Source: Laburnicola sp. R22_1 (Eukaryota > Ascomycota > Dothideomycetes > Pleosporales > Didymosphaeriaceae). From it: 64,000 bases of DNA. Under the pieces are notes generated by a model, which was given only the letters and a program-made list of their open reading frames with translations, was not told the DNA's origin and ran no database searches. The translations under genes and the position numbers were made by a program. Within the stretch, counting starts at the first letter, position 1. Every line of letters begins with the position of its first letter. This document shows positions 12,285-22,375 of the stretch, piece by piece. The stretch is from NCBI GenBank assembly GCA_014281115.1, contig JACONQ010000002.1, positions 186,001 to 250,000 of the forward strand, read 5' to 3'.

Positions 12285-14392
12285 ATGCCAGCCTCCGTTC
12301 ATCAGAAAGATCAGGAGACTCTTTACTACCCAATACTGGTCATTGGAGCGGGAGCAAGTGGCCTCGCGACCGGCATCCGACTCAAGCAGAAACTGGGATT
12401 CCATCAGCTCAAGATCGTGGATCGTCAGTCTGGCATAGGTGGTAAAGTTCTGTAACTACTTACTAACGTCCTGCGCATTGTCATTTCCTCACAGGCATAT
12501 GGGATCAACCTGTATCCAGGAGTTGTAAGTCCCTCAACTTTCCATGTTGCAATATGATGATTGACGCACACCCCAGCAAAGTGATGTGTGAGTGAACCTT
12601 GAACGAACCAAGCGTTGCATCCATTAAACCCAACTCAGGCCAACATCTCTATACTCCTTCTCTTTCGCACCAAACTACGTTTCCAAGCGTCTATATCCCA
12701 CCAGCGACGAGTTCCGCGCGTACCTCGACTCCGTCGCCGCAAAATACAACCTAGCCTCGCACATCCAGTTTAACACCGAAGTGACAAAAGTACGCTGGAT
12801 AGAAACCACCGCGCAATGGGACGTCACCCTCCAGCACCTTGTCCCCAGCGCTGGCGACCTGAGCACGCTCGACCGCAAACATAAAGCCACTAAGCTCAGT
12901 CGCGCGTCCGTATATCTCCAGGAGGAAACCGTGCGCGCAAAGGTCGTTATAAGCTGCGTGGGGAACTTAGTAGAGCCTAATCCGTGGCCGTCGTCCATCC
13001 AGGACGTGACAGTTCAAAGGCGACGTTTTCCATTCCGCACGCTGGTGCAGCGACATCGGTCTAGAGGGCAAAGACGTCGTAGTCCTTGGGGCAGGATGCA
13101 GCGCCGCACAAGTAGTTCCATCACTGCTCAAGGAGCCATACAACGTCAAGTCTGTCACGCAAATCGGGCGATCGGCCCCGTGGGTGATGCCTCGACTTTC
13201 CGAGCCGTTCGGCGAGCAGACGTATGCCAAGTACACCCCCATTATATACAAATGGTTTCCGATCCTAGGATATCTCAATCGTATCCTGATATACCTTTGG
13301 CCAACGCGCTAACCCCTTTTTGTCAACACCTTGAAACGCTTTTCTGTGTCCACAACAGCAGGAGGGATAACTGCTATTATTGTAATCCTTTTATTGGAAA
13401 CTTCTTAGTCGCAAAAAAAAACCATACCTTCTTGTGGAGGTCATCTGGGCAACGGTGTTCCAGATGAAACACACCAAGTGGCGCGTCGCTGTCGAGAAAC
13501 AGCAGCTGGAGAGAATGAAGAGCCTCGTGCCAAAGAAATACCACCATCTTATAATACCTGATTCTCCTTATGGCTGTAATAGACGCGTCTTCGACACCGA
13601 GTGGCTACCCAGCATGCACAAGCCCAACTTCACGCTTACAAATCGCCAGATCCTGGCTGTAGAGGGAAAAGAGCTTGTCTTCAGACCGGAAAAAGTTCCT
13701 GCTAGCATGCAGGTGGAGGACGAACCAGCTAAAGAACGCATCAACGCTAATTTTGTCATCCTCGCCAACAGCTTCGAAGCTACGCGCTGGCTACATCCAC
13801 TTTCAGTAATTAGACAAGATAGAGTCATCATGCACGACGTGTAGAAGCAGCGTAGAGGGCCAGCCGCATACATAGGTGTATCGGTCAATAGGTTTCCAAA
13901 CTTTTTTATTGCCGTGGGACCCAACACCGTGAACGGCCATTATTCCCTCCTTCTCGCAACTGAAAATACAGTTTCGTATATTTTGAAGTTGATCGAACCC
14001 GTTTTGAAAGGCCAAGTCGATCGCGTGGAGGTCAAGAAAAGTGCTGTTATGGCATGGACGAAGGATGTGCAGGAAGCGTTGAAAATGACTGGTTTCGCTG
14101 GGTGTAGGAGTTGGTCTGCTAATGAGGAGGGTTATAACTCGATCATGTATCCGTGAGTCCTCCATTCAAGAAATTTTAAGCTGAAAGATGGATTAAGGCT
14201 AATATGATGTCGAGGCGCTCCCAGATGGAGTTTACCTGGAGGTGCATGTTCCCTAGGTACGCTGATTGGGACGCTTCCACGTCTTCAGGGGCTAAGGTGT
14301 CGCTTTCGGGGAGCCAGTCCGCCTTGTTAATGGCGTCTGTAGCAGCGGTAACGGTAGCGGTAGCAGTGGCTGTGTATTATAGTGCCACTTGA
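12285..14392 (+). pseudogene. Flavin-containing (Baeyer-Villiger type) monooxygenase pseudogene
   Basis: The start at 12285 leads into a Rossmann FAD motif (VIGAGASGLATGIRLK) and GIGG before an intron (12442-12494). Further on are VPTSLYSFSFAPN, an NADP-binding VVLGAGCSAAQVV, TDYGCxR-like PYGCNRRVFDTEWL, AVGPNTVNGHYS and a C-terminal membrane segment (ASVAAVTVAVAVAVYY), in the order of fungal cyclohexanone-monooxygenase-type FMOs. The frame is broken by a 2-nt loss near 12503 (after W-D), two single-base losses near 13000-13015, a 133-nt insertion at 13298-13430, a TAG at 13842-13844 where a Trp is typical, and a shift near 14230 after another probable intron. It once encoded an NADPH- and FAD-dependent oxidase of small molecules and is now non-functional. 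Confidence 0.88.
13298..13430 (+). mobile_element. A-tailed retroposon (SINE-like), copy 1, inside the FMO pseudogene
   Basis: A 126-bp insert (13298-13423) ending in a run of A (13413-13421) followed by CC, bounded by the 7-bp direct repeat ATACCTT (13291-13297 and 13424-13430). Removing the insert and one repeat rejoins the monooxygenase frame perfectly (ILIYL followed by LVEVIW). A-tail plus target duplication indicates retroposition. About 110 bp match the copy at 51765-51878 with few differences; this copy has 13 extra bases at its 5' end. No encoded protein and no clear tRNA-like head were found. Confidence 0.82.
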
Positions 14393-15124
14393 CGCTCCGA
14401 TATCAGGAAGAGAAACATCGCAGACCTTTTGGTATTCGGGACGCTCCGATATAATTTATACCTACTAGCCCACCACAGGACACCTCCCAGCCAGCCACCC
14501 ACACAAATCAAACCCCTCCACCCGCCATGCTCTCCCCCCAAAACAACCCATCTCCCCCACCAATACTAATACCTACCACACAACCCTAACAACGCACTAC
14601 CTCTCCTGAAACCACCTCCTACTAACCTAGCACAAGCGCGAATCCTTAATCTTGCAGCACTAGCATTTGCCTCCGCCTCTTTCTCGCCCTCTTCCTTACC
14701 AGACACGTACGTCTGAGTCAGAGGACAAGGATGAGTGTGATACGCGTGCAGGTGGAGATGGATATTTCGCCCTGCCGCGGGATGTTTTCAGCCGTTCATG
14801 TATGAGCGTGAGAACAGTGGATTGGGTTTCAAAGGGATGGTTGTGGTGTGCGTGAGGGTACGGGGTGATGCGCGGCGGTATATTAAGAGAAGAAATTTTG
14901 TGTAGTCGGGAGATTGATTGGGGGTATTATCTGTCTATTTCTTCAAAGTAAATTAAGTTAAATGAATGCTGAAATGCAAACAGCAGACAAACTACGTACA
15001 TACATACGGATTATACATAGCTAATCCAGATGAACAATCACTCTGGAAAAGAAAAAAAGAACGCCCATGATGCCCACCCATGCAATGCAACACAAAACCC
15101 ACCCAGCCCCCTCCCCTCCCCATC
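14393..15124. other. Intergenic, no gene recognised
   Basis: Contains the 13-mer GACGCTCCGATAT twice (about 14392 and 14440), a C-rich stretch (14460-14640) and short unconvincing frames. It lies between the pseudogene and the 3' end of the minus-strand secreted-protein gene. Confidence 0.5.
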
Positions 15125-15886
15125 CTACTCCACAACCAGGTCATAACTCAAAAACACCCCATTCGTCTCCGTATTAGCAATAAACACCCTATTCTCCCCC
15201 TCCCCACCCTCCTGCCCCTTCAACTCCACCGCCACCCCCTGCCCAGCACCACACCTCACACTCGGCCCCGCATGACTCCCCACACTCCCCTCCCACCCCG
15301 TAAAATCCATACTAAAACTCCACTCCGCGCTCTCATTCCTCCACTTTTTCAGCCCCGCGTCCGTCACGGGGTCCTCCTCGGTAGCGGAAGGGAACCCGAG
15401 GAGCTGCCGGGTGTACACGCCGCCGCGGCCTGTGACGAAGAAGGAGGACGCGTTGTTCGGGCTGAGCGTGTCGGTGCGCCAGTTTAAGTGGCAGTTTTGC
15501 GCGTTGGCTGGGATGGAGCTGGAGGGGAAGTAAATGGCGGACGTGGTGACGATGCCTTTTTCTGCCTCTTTTTTGAGGTCGATGTGGGGGACGGGGTCTT
15601 GGAGGTTGGAGGTGCTTTGGGGGTAGATGTTGTAGGCGGAAGGGAGGGGGATCTCGTGGCGGGTTAGGGTGGAGGGGGTGCTGCTTGTGCTGGAGAGAGG
15701 GGGCAGCGCGCAGGGGTCTTGGGCGAAGCAGCCTGTGTAGCCGTTTGCGCAGGTGTAGAATTGGGTTCCGGGGGTGGTGGTGCAGTCGGTGTTGGGGGGT
15801 TGTTGGCGGCGTGTGAGGGTGGTGGTGGTGGGGAGGGCGGAGGCGAGCGCCAGGAGGGAGGTGAATGTGAGGAGTTTTGTAGACAT
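15125..15886 (-). CDS. Small secreted protein, But2-like C-terminal domain (tentative)
   Basis: A single-exon frame of 253 residues. Residues 1-17 (MSTKLLTFTSLLALASA) form a signal peptide, followed by a propeptide-like RRQ. A short cysteine-rich segment with four Cys follows (CTTTPGTQFYTCANGYTGCF, then DPCALPP), then a Ser/Thr-rich linker and a globular C-terminal part with FPSSSIPANAQNCHLNW and a hydrophobic end. The layout (signal, Cys motif, linker, beta-rich domain around PANAQNC) resembles fungal secreted proteins with a But2-type C-terminal domain. That family name is a resemblance call; a cell-wall or extracellular role is inference. No GPI-anchor tail is visible. Confidence 0.72.
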   Translation of the reverse strand: MSTKLLTFTSLLALASALPTTTTLTRRQQPPNTDCTTTPGTQFYTCANGYTGCFAQDPCALPPLSSTSSTPSTLTRHEIPLPSAYNIYPQSTSNLQDPVPHIDLKKEAEKGIVTTSAIYFPSSSIPANAQNCHLNWRTDTLSPNNASSFFVTGRGGVYTRQLLGFPSATEEDPVTDAGLKKWRNESAEWSFSMDFTGWEGSVGSHAGPSVRCGAGQGVAVELKGQEGGEGENRVFIANTETNGVFLSYDLVVE

Positions 15887-17065
15887 TATGGGTAGTGTGT
15901 GCTGGAGTATTGCTTTGTAAAAGTATTGTTGGTGTGATGCTTTGTGAGGAAGGTTTTGGGAGATGAATGAATTAGGTATTATAAATTTGGAAGATAAGAT
16001 AGTAGTGTTGTGGAGGAGGAGCTATTATGTGTGATGTAATGAGGAGCGGGGTGCCGATCGTTATATAGCTGTTGTGGAGCAAGATGCCATCATCGCACCC
16101 ATGTGTTGCTGCTAGTGCCTCCATCCGTGCAGCTTACCCAACGGCACCAAACGGCTAGTCTGGCGACTGCGTCTTCGTGGCCCCGCTGTGGCTTTTGAGC
16201 GGCACAGCCAGATGCTGTGAGACGGGTTTTGTTTTCGTCTGCCAACGTGCTAACCTGCGCCTCCGTCATGTTCCTACGTGCGCCTACTCGTACACATGCG
16301 TGGCTCTTGTGTGCTTGGTCCAATATGGCGCAGCACTGTATTTCTGACGGAGGCGTAAGACGGTTGTTAACTTGGTGCTGGGGCGGAATTAGATAATAAC
16401 CGTTGGCGGGTGGACGTTTGTTGGTGCGAACGCAGAGGAGGTTGATGCTTGCGGGACTAATGCGGGCAGCATTGGCCAATATGCCCTTGCAATAACTTGT
16501 GATGGGCTCTGCACGAGGTAGAGTGCAGGTGCACGTGAGTCGCGGGTAACCTTCCTTGGAATTCTAAAGTGAGGAGCTTATTATAGCGGCGTAGCGTCAG
16601 ATTGCCTCTTAGCTCCTTCATAGTGTTTGCGGCTGAGGGGCCAACACTGGTGGGAACTGGAGACATCGACTACGCCAGGTGTCAACTAGGAGGCTGAGCA
16701 AAAGGCTCCGATCGGTATCGTGGTATTGGCATGTCTTTCCCCAGCATCTACCATTGATGGCACTGTTGATGACATGTGGCTAGCGTGGCGTGGCTGTTCG
16801 TGGTGGCTATTGCTGGCTGGTGCCAACGCAGGGTCCAAAGCATGTCCCTCGGTTGACGTTTTGATGAACCATTCTCCATCCCTCTTCTCGTCATCTGCTC
16901 CGTTGCAGCAGCACCTTGGCTTTCCTTTGAACGCAAGAATGCTGCTGCACCAAGCAAGCTAGAAGCTTACTTGAGCAGCCAAGACGAGACGTGCGGCCAC
17001 AGTCCCGCGTCACGCACCCAAGCCATGTAACTAGCCCGCGGTACCAATTGCCCAGCCTACACCGA
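15887..17065. other. Intergenic, no gene recognised
   Basis: Divergent spacer between the secreted-protein gene (minus) and the ATPase gene (plus). AT-rich near 15960-16060, then ordinary composition. Mutually overlapping short frames on both strands around 16090-16960 resemble no known protein and are treated as chance. Confidence 0.5.
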
Positions 17066-18779
17066 ATGCCACGCCCATTTCCCCGTAGTAGACAAGGTAG
17101 TTACTGAAGCATTCCTCCATGCATCGACAATTGACGTTTCCAAGCCTGGGTTGTCCTGCCGTTCGGTAGACGCCCTGCACGAGCCCCCCTCGTCTACCTC
17201 CCACCCTACTACACCGCAAAGTTCCCCCACGCCACCCAGCCCTCCGAGCCAGCACCTCCAGAACGATCCAAATTCGCCCGCAGCGTCCTCGAAGGCAGCA
17301 CCGTCGCCCTCATATCCTTGCTGGGCCTCGGCCTGGGCGGCTACGCATACAGCCTGTGGTACAAGAAGAAAGTATCAGACAAGATCCAGAATGCCTTCTC
17401 CAAGGGGTACAGCTCGCAGGAGCGCGCCGTCATGGGCCAGGTCGCATTCGGCACCAGTCCCGACACGGTGCAGGAAGTCGTGGACAGGGAATACTGGGTT
17501 CCCCGAGCGGAGCAGCCCATGATGGATGACATCTTGGCAGGGAAGACGCGGGGACGGTATTACCTCGTCATGGGCGAGCGGGGGACGGGCAAGCGCTCGC
17601 TGCTTCTCGAGTCGATGCGCAGGATCCACGGGGATGGCATCGCCATGCTGGAGGCGCATAACGATCTGGAGGTGTTCCGCGTGCGCTTGGGCAAGGCCAT
17701 CGACTTCGAGTACCATGAAGATTACATCGGTAGCTTGTTTAGCATCCGGGGGCCGCGCGATAGCACGCCGCTCCTGGATATCGAACGCGCGTTGAACCAG
17801 ATGGAAAAGGTGGCGCTGAAGATGCGCAAGACGCGCGGGAAGCCGCTGCTGCTCATCATCAACAATATCCATCTCTTCAAGGATGACGCCGCGGGGCATG
17901 ACCTGCTCGAGATCCTGCAACAGCGCGCTGAGATATGGGCGGGCAATGAGCTTGTCACGCTAGTCTTTACGTCGGATGAGCATTGGACGCTGGAGAGGTT
18001 GATACCGCATGCAACGAACATGCACGTGTTTAACATCAGGGACATCGACAAGAACACTGTGACGACGGCGCTCAAGAAGTACCGTGCTCGCTTCCAGGAG
18101 GACGTGCCACAGAGCATACTCGACGAGGTATTCGCCAAGGTAGGCGGACGCCTCATCTTCCTCAACCAGGTCGCCAAATCAAACGACATGCTCGAGACGT
18201 GCCGGCAAATCAACAGGAGAGAGAAATCCTGGTTCCTCAACCAATGCTGGATCCTAGGCGAATCCATGGACGACGACGTCGAAGAACAGCAGAAATTCTG
18301 TGTAAGCCCGTCCACGCCACCGTGCCCTTGATATTGCAAATCCGTCCCATCCATCCCATCCATCCCACCCCATGCATGCTAACGCACCACGCCAGGCCGC
18401 TGCCATAATCCTCGCCCGCGCCCTCGTCCTCCGCGAAGAAAACCCCACCACCTCCTCCGCCGCCGAGTTCAAACTGCCCGAAATCCCGCTCCACGAATCC
18501 CGCCAAATCATCACACGCGCCGACTTTGTCCGCGCATTCGACCACATCAATGTCATCCACATTGACGCAAACGGCATGGTGCGCGCCGACTCGGTGCCCA
18601 TGCAGAATGCGTTCCGCGACATTTGCGCAGAAGCGGGCTTCGAGGCCCACCTCAAGGCTACGCTGGATCGGCTGGATGAGCTGGAGAGTCTGGCTAGGAC
18701 GAGAGATGTTTGGTTTCGGGAGCCGCCGGGGAGGAGTGGCGGCGAGGTTCCGGAGCAGACGTATTGTGCCAAGTTGTAG
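17066..18779 (+). CDS. Predicted mitochondrial membrane P-loop ATPase (AAA-type) with winged-helix C-terminus
   Basis: Proposed model: join(17066..17096, 17145..18301, 18396..18779), 523 residues. The first exon gives an Arg-rich MPRPFPRSRQ and joins in phase to the open frame; the intron 18302-18395 has clean GTAAGC and CCAG ends. The N-terminus looks like a mitochondrial presequence, followed by one membrane segment (VALISLLGLGLGGYAYS). A Walker A-like GERGTGKRSLL and a Walker B-like PLLLIINNIHLF mark the ATPase core. The C-terminal part (GMVRADSVPMQNAFRDICAE) matches the winged-helix end of a fungal AAA-protein family of unknown role. The ATPase fold is well supported; the mitochondrial site and the exact start are inferred. 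Confidence 0.75.
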
Positions 18780-19840
18780 TTGGTTGGGGTTTGGTTTTTG
18801 GGTGTGGTGGGGTACATTGCACGTTGAAGGTGCATGGCGTAGTGGTGGAGGTGGCGGAATTATTGCTGAGCTTGTGTCACGTGGCTAGGCTTGGGCCCGG
18901 GGATCCCCTTATACTTCAGCGAGTAGCTACCACACACTTGAGAGCGCAGTATTCGTCCGTATTCGTAGTCGTAGGCGTTATCGCATCGCACTAATTAGTT
19001 ATACACAATACAGACAGGCCTACATACAAGGCACTCGAATTCCGAAATTGAAATCCATGGTTGAGTTTCGTCGTTGTCGTTGTCATTGTTATCCTAGTGA
19101 TCTTGCAAAATAGTTCGAACAACACCCTTCCAAGTTCTCACACATTTCCCACCACACACACAACCCACACAATCTTTCAAACCATTTAAATTTTCAAAAC
19201 CTCTACTAGAGCTCATCTCATGGGTATCCATACACACTATAAACGATAAATAAATAAATAAATAGCCAGCCAAGCACCCAAGCAAGCAAGCAACAAAAAG
19301 CACAAAGCGCTCCATCCATCAAAAAATGGTCGTACAATCCCCCTCCACCTGGGTGGGCATCGTACTCAACACGCCCCGCGCCCATCCGCAACTAATTTTC
19401 CAAGCAAAAAGTCAGCGACTCTAAATGCATGCTCCCATATCTAGCTCATCCATGAGCTAGCCAGCTATGCAAAACCTTCATTCATCATAGCCAATCCATC
19501 ATAGCAATCATTTCCTTTTCTTTTCGTTTCTCTTCTTTTCTTTCTTTTCTTTCTTTTCTTTTCAAAACGCTCATGCGATGCCAACCAGAATTCTTTTTCC
19601 CCCTCCTTCTCCTCCTCCATCACCATCTTTCTCCTTTCTTTTCCAACCCCACCCCACCCCCCACCCCCATCAAAATCAAGTCATCTTCCCAAAAAACCGC
19701 TCATTCGTCAACCCCCCCACAATATCCTCCTTCCTAACCGCTCATCATCGCATCAACCCCCACAATCCCCATCCTCCCACATCTCCTACCATCCGTCCAT
19801 CCCCAGCCACAGACTCTTCATTCCCCAGCATCATCGGGGT
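18780..19840. other. Intergenic with pyrimidine-rich low-complexity DNA
   Basis: Convergent spacer between the ATPase gene (plus) and the transcription factor gene (minus). 19500-19700 is a long CT-rich run (TTTTCTTTTC-type and CCCC tracts), and a short TAAA repeat lies near 19246-19263. No gene seen. Confidence 0.6.
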
Positions 19841-21870
19841 TCATCCCGTGAAGCCCTCCTTGAACCCATGACCTACAAATCCCCATCTCAGCCCACATCT
19901 CCTTGACCAGCCCGTCCAGGAAGAGGAGGCTTTTGAGTGCGGGTGTGAGCCCAGCCACAGACACTTTTTGATTGTATGCGCAGGAAGATGGTGAGGCCGA
20001 GGCAGAGGCTCTGGTCGACTGGGCTGCGTCCACATGAGCAGATCGGTCGCGTTGCCCCACCGGAAGAGGAGGCAGCTTTTGAGTGCGGGTGTGAGCCGCT
20101 GCGACGCGGCGTACACCATGATGGAGTAGTTTTGATTGTATGCGATGACGAGGAAGATGGTGAGGCCGAGGCAGAGGCTCTGGTCGACTGGGCTGCGTAC
20201 TAAGGCGGTGTTTTCTTCGCCTTGCTTGTACCAGTCGAATAAGCGGTATACGAGCAAGCAGATGTGTTTTTGCATTTCGATTGCGTCCACGGGGCATTCT
20301 GCGTCGTCGTTCCATATGTTGAGATCGCCGATGAAAACGACAATGTTGGAGATCAGGTCGTAAAGATCAGGGTCGAGCTTGAGGGGGTGGAAGAGTCGTA
20401 GTGTACGTGTGGAGGCGGGTCGGCCGCGGAAGGAAGGTATGTCGTATTGTTGGATATGGCCGTTCGAATCGACGAGTGAGGCGTAAGGACGTTCAAAAGT
20501 CGACACGGCATGGGCTACGCTATGCCTGGTGCCAATTAGTTGCACTCCTTTGATGACTCTATTGGTCGGCAGTGACAGGGTGCCCATTCTTCAGACCAGC
20601 AGAACTTTGAAATTCTGGAATGCACGAGAGTCGACAGATACGAGTAGGAACGACGAATTGAAGAAGAGAGACATCTGAATTCATGAAAATTATGTTCCAT
20701 GGCGAGGGGGATAACCATTGAAAGCGACGGGGGATCAAGCTTTTGTGCTATACGCCAAGGAGAGACATAGTGAAAATGCTCACATGAGAATGAATGTCTG
20801 CAGGCATTGATTCGAGGTCAGCGCTGCAAGACCACCTCTTTGCTGTATCATCGTCCGTAGGCCGTCCAGATGTAACTTTTTTTGCAACGTGCTGAACTCA
20901 AGGTCTTCGTTTGCCGTCACGGCACTTTCCTCGATACATAGAAGCATGAAAACTGCGGCAATGTTGTTGTCGTCAATTCTTTTGCTGCTGTCACTGAGCT
21001 GCTTGTTGATCTCCTTGATGGCGCTAATCTTGTACTGTAGTACATCAGGAGGCCCGGCCGAGCCAGTGGACTGTCGATGCAGCGCGCTGGCAGTGAAGAT
21101 AGCGTAGATGAATGGAGCACCCGTTGAGCTCAGGATACTCCTTGACACCCATTTTGCGGTCGCCGTTTTTGCTGATAGGTGTTGGTCTAGTGGCACAAAG
21201 CCTCTAACCAGAGTATGGACAACTACGTGGCAATGTTTAGTAAAGAGCGTAACAGTACAGATTCGGATGGCTTACAGCTTTCGAGAAGGTTTTTCGTGTT
21301 GGCGTTTATGCGCACCGGTAAACAGTCAAAGTCTGCAGTGAAGCCGACAGCGAAGCCGCCTCGATTCGCCAGCTGCGTGGAAGCATGTGGCTGACGGCAC
21401 AACTCGCCGGTGCACTCTGGACTGTCGCACAGGGTGCACGACGGGGCCGAGGGACTGAGGTAGGGCTGACTGCGGCTGCGAGTAGAGAGGGAAGTGCCGT
21501 TCCTGCCGCTGACGGATGAGCGGTCCGACTGGGCCAACCAGGCGTTCGGGCTCTCGAGGCCATGGTGCCAGGATGGAGATGGCGAAGCCGTTGGTCCATG
21601 GGGAGTCCATGGGAGGTGTGGTTTGGGCTCGCACGGGGAGCCTGACTCGGGGTCTTGGTCCTCCTTTGGGCTTTTCTGTCGCGTACTCCAGGGCTTTCTG
21701 CTGCGCGCCGACTTCATGACAAAGCTGCGTACCGCCTTGTCGGGCTTCGCATTGACGCCATGGCTCGTCGAATCAATGAACATGAACTGCATGGGCCGTT
21801 TGCCAGATCTGCGACTGCCGCGGCCGCTACTCTGGCCGTTCTGGCCGTTCTGGCCGGCTTTCGAGTCCAT
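19841..21870 (-). CDS. Fungal-specific transcription factor (DUF3468-type), altered C-terminus
   Basis: Model: complement(join(19841..20525, 20784..21201, 21276..21870)), 565 residues, all phases consistent. The N-terminus has QFMFIDSTSHGVNAKPD and AVRSFVMK, a motif of fungal regulators often called tachykinin-family proteins. The middle (QYKISAIKEINKQL and HLDGLRTMIQQRGGL) matches the fungal-specific DUF3468 domain. I see no Zn2Cys6 cluster, as is usual for this subfamily. The intron 20526-20783 is long (258 nt) and less certain than 21202-21275. The last about 90 codons are disturbed by a near-tandem duplication (19919-20198), so the natural C-terminus may be lost. A nuclear regulator of unknown targets, possibly non-functional. 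Confidence 0.68.
19919..20198 (-). repeat. Near-tandem internal duplication in transcription factor 3' end
   Basis: Two related segments lie side by side: 19919-20029 and about 20063-20198. Shared blocks include CTTTTGAGTGCGGGTGTGAG and a run of about 45 bp around GAAGATGGTGAGGCCGAGGC. Offsets between matching blocks grow from 146 to 169 bp, showing small internal deletions in the first copy, which also put it in a different reading frame. Confidence 0.88.
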
Positions 21871-22375
21871 TATGCGCGTGCATGGCGGGCCGCGAACACG
21901 AGGCGAGAGGGAGGCCTTGGCGCGCCAGTCGACGGACAGCTAAGCGTTGACGAGTGCTGCAGCCCTTTGGATGGCGTAAGCACACGCAGTGTGTTGTATA
22001 TCGGAGGCCACAAGAGGAAGCACATAGTTTGGGACTGCGGTGACAAGGCCCCTAACGAGCTGCCCCCGAATTGGCCGTGTGGCGCCGCTAGCCGCTCTGG
22101 GCCATCGTCATCTCCTGCCTCCCACACTGCAGGACAGAGCGCCTGCGAAGCATGCGACGTCTGGTCTGGCCGCAGACCGTTGGCGCCGCCCTGGACGAGA
22201 CCTCACAGGTGCTAGCCCCGGCGCCCTACCCGTCGCGGTTGCACGCTTCCGTCGAGGCCATCAAACGCGAACAAGGACACACACCTGCGCTAGACATCGG
22301 ACCAAAGCCGTTGTCTGACATGCATGGATTTACCATCTGCAAGCCGCACATGCTCGGAATACGGACCCCTGCCAA
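21871..22375. promoter_or_regulatory. Spacer: upstream region of the transcription factor gene, downstream of UTP21
   Basis: About 500 bp between two minus-strand genes. GC-rich, with overlapping open frames on both strands that look like composition effects. No defined motif was recognised. Confidence 0.4.

Noticed and set aside
13298..13430. Insert in the monooxygenase as an introner-like intron
   Set aside because: It has no GT at the start or AG at the end, the possible internal GT...AG leaves an in-frame TAA before the donor, and the second copy lies outside any gene. A-tail and target duplication fit retroposition better.
16090..16962. Short frames on both strands between the secreted protein and the ATPase gene
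   Set aside because: Overlapping, without homology or splice context; likely chance.
21494..22318. Plus-strand open frames opposite the transcription factor and in the spacer before UTP21
   Set aside because: They mirror the coding strand of the transcription factor and then GC-rich spacer; no recognisable domains.
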